From Negativicutes bacterium UBA1444 (GTDB taxonomy: Bacteria > Bacillota > Negativicutes > UBA1444): 6,772 nt of DNA. Position numbers and translations under genes: made by a program. Below are positions 5,798 to 6,772 of the stretch, one piece after another (position 1 is the stretch's first letter; each line of letters opens with the position of its first letter). The notes beneath the pieces were generated by a model. That model was not told the origin of the DNA. It saw only the letters and a program-made list of their open reading frames with translations, and ran no database searches. The DNA is taken from the NCBI GenBank assembly GCA_002329525.1, contig DCTI01000044.1, positions 1 to 6,772 of the forward strand, read 5' to 3'.

Positions 5798-6772
5798 AAA
5801 TCATCTCAATCTCCCGTTTGTTCATGGCTGCGGGATTTGTCGCCATGCAGGCGTCCTGCATCGCAAATTCCGCCAGACGCGGGATGTCATTTTTTTTAAC
5901 GCCCAAGCGCCCGACGGTGGGCAAAATCCCGACCTGTTCCCGCAAGGATGCTATTTTTTCCACCAACAGCTCCGCACGGGCTGATGCAGTCAGTCCCGAC
6001 AAGTCCAACCCCATGGTTTCGGCGATGCGATCATATCGTTCCGGGCAGGCCGCATAATTGAAGGCAACCACTCCAGTCAACAAAATGGCGTTGCATTCGC
6101 CATGTGGCAAATCCAGATATCCTCCCATGCTATGCGCCATCGCATGTACCGCTCCCAAAATCGCATTGGAAAAGGCCAGGCCGGCTTCCAAACTGGCCAG
6201 CATCATGGCGCCCTGATAGTCAAGGGAGGAAGGAGACTCCACTGCGCCAGGCAGATTGGCTGTTATCAGGCGGATCGCTTCGAGGGCATGCAGGTCGGTA
6301 ATTGGGGAATGCGCCGTAGACACATAGGCTTCAATCGCATGAGTCAGGGCATCCATTCCCGTACAGGCAACCTGATACGGCGTCAGAGTCGTCAGCGTCT
6401 GCGGGTCGATCAACGCCGCATCCGGCACGACCGCTTTGCTGACAATTGCCATCTTGGTGCGTCGGTTGGTGTCGGCGATGATTGCAAACTGGGATACATC
6501 GGCAGAGCTGCCAGCGGTCGTCGGTACGCAAATCAGCGGCGGGATCGGATACTCCACCATGTCCACGCCCTCGAATTCTTCGATGTCGCGGTCATGGCTG
6601 GCCACTATGCCGATCGCCTTGGCGCAGTCCATCGGACTGCCGCCGCCGACGGCGACAATCAGATTGCAGCCGGCGGTTTCATACAATCGCGCACCGGCCC
6701 GGACCTCAGCGCTTTTAGGGTTTTCTGTAACAGCATCAAAAATGACATAGGGAAGGTCCGAGTGCCTGAGAT
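5781..6772 (-). CDS. ercA: ErcA-like iron-containing alcohol dehydrogenase, 5' end missing
   Basis: The frame is open to the right edge (first whole codon at 6770); 329 residues are visible and some 55 N-terminal ones are probably missing against a family length near 385. The TTG at 6686 is not the start, since typical family sequence (PYVIFDAVTENP) is encoded upstream of it. Counting from 6770: NAD-binding GGGSPMDCAK (42-51), TTAGSSADVSQFAI (84-97), and the metal set Asp140 and His144 in GMDALTHAIEAY, His209 in VHAMAHSMGG, and His223 in DLPHGECN. The spacing matches E. coli FucO (D196, H200, H263, H277), so iron binding and NAD-dependent alcohol/aldehyde conversion are plausible. The TAGSSADVSQFAI stretch, SPITDLHALEAIRL and the ending NKREIEMIYEAVL resemble, from memory, the ErcA group linked to regulation of ethanol oxidation in Pseudomonas. 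An A8 run lies in the VKKND codons. The gene overlaps the following signalling gene. Confidence 0.85.
   Translation of the reverse strand, partial: LRHSDLPYVIFDAVTENPKSAEVRAGARLYETAGCNLIVAVGGGSPMDCAKAIGIVASHDRDIEEFEGVDMVEYPIPPLICVPTTAGSSADVSQFAIIADTNRRTKMAIVSKAVVPDAALIDPQTLTTLTPYQVACTGMDALTHAIEAYVSTAHSPITDLHALEAIRLITANLPGAVESPSSLDYQGAMMLASLEAGLAFSNAILGAVHAMAHSMGGYLDLPHGECNAILLTGVVAFNYAACPERYDRIAETMGLDLSGLTASARAELLVEKIASLREQVGILPTVGRLGVKKNDIPRLAEFAMQDACMATNPAAMNKREIEMIYEAVL

Noticed and set aside
5781..6686. Dehydrogenase gene starting at the TTG at 6686
   Set aside because: The same frame stays open to the window edge and encodes the family's usual residues before the NAD-binding motif, so the start is outside the window.

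Overview
The window is a dense stretch of bacterial chromosome, mid-50s % GC by eye, with no gap longer than about 50 bases and no sign of mobile DNA, CRISPR, tRNA or rRNA. My best guess at the host is an anaerobic diderm Firmicute (Negativicutes / Sporomusaceae-like). The reasons are the clostridial-type TcdA with a cysteine cluster, the style of the GGDEF/HD-GYP junction, the use of TTG starts, a GGAGG-type ribosome site, and a secreted lipase that seems to end in an envelope-type domain. The assignment is tentative; a deltaproteobacterium-like host is not excluded.

Layout. At the left edge (1-207, + strand) is the C-terminal Fis-type DNA-binding end of a sigma-54-dependent activator. It converges, with 26 bases between, on a run of six minus-strand genes that fills the rest of the window. 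In transcription order, right to left, these are: an ErcA-like iron-containing alcohol dehydrogenase cut by the right edge; a PAS-GGDEF-HD-GYP cyclic-di-GMP signalling protein whose start overlaps the dehydrogenase stop by 17 bases; a secreted class-3 lipase; prephenate dehydratase (pheA); an EamA/DMT-family inner-membrane transporter; and the tRNA threonylcarbamoyladenosine dehydratase TcdA. Gaps inside the run are -17, 33, 21, 34 and 46 bases. I see no strong terminator or recognisable promoter inside it, so all six could share a transcript whose promoter lies beyond the right edge.

How the genes fit together. The first pair looks like one functional unit: ErcA-type dehydrogenases have been tied to regulation of alcohol oxidation rather than only to catalysis, and here one is overlapped with a cytoplasmic PAS-sensing c-di-GMP enzyme. 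The lipase is exported and may act on envelope or external lipids. pheA makes phenylpyruvate for phenylalanine synthesis, and the next gene, a drug/metabolite exporter, could export a related metabolite. tcdA is a tRNA-modification housekeeping gene.

Points worth a second look: the ErcA/c-di-GMP pair, the apparent CsgG/TolB-N-like domain at the C-terminus of the lipase, the degenerate inhibitory site of the GGDEF domain, the conflicting start signals of the EamA gene around a G4 run, and three 8-base A/T homopolymers inside coding sequence.
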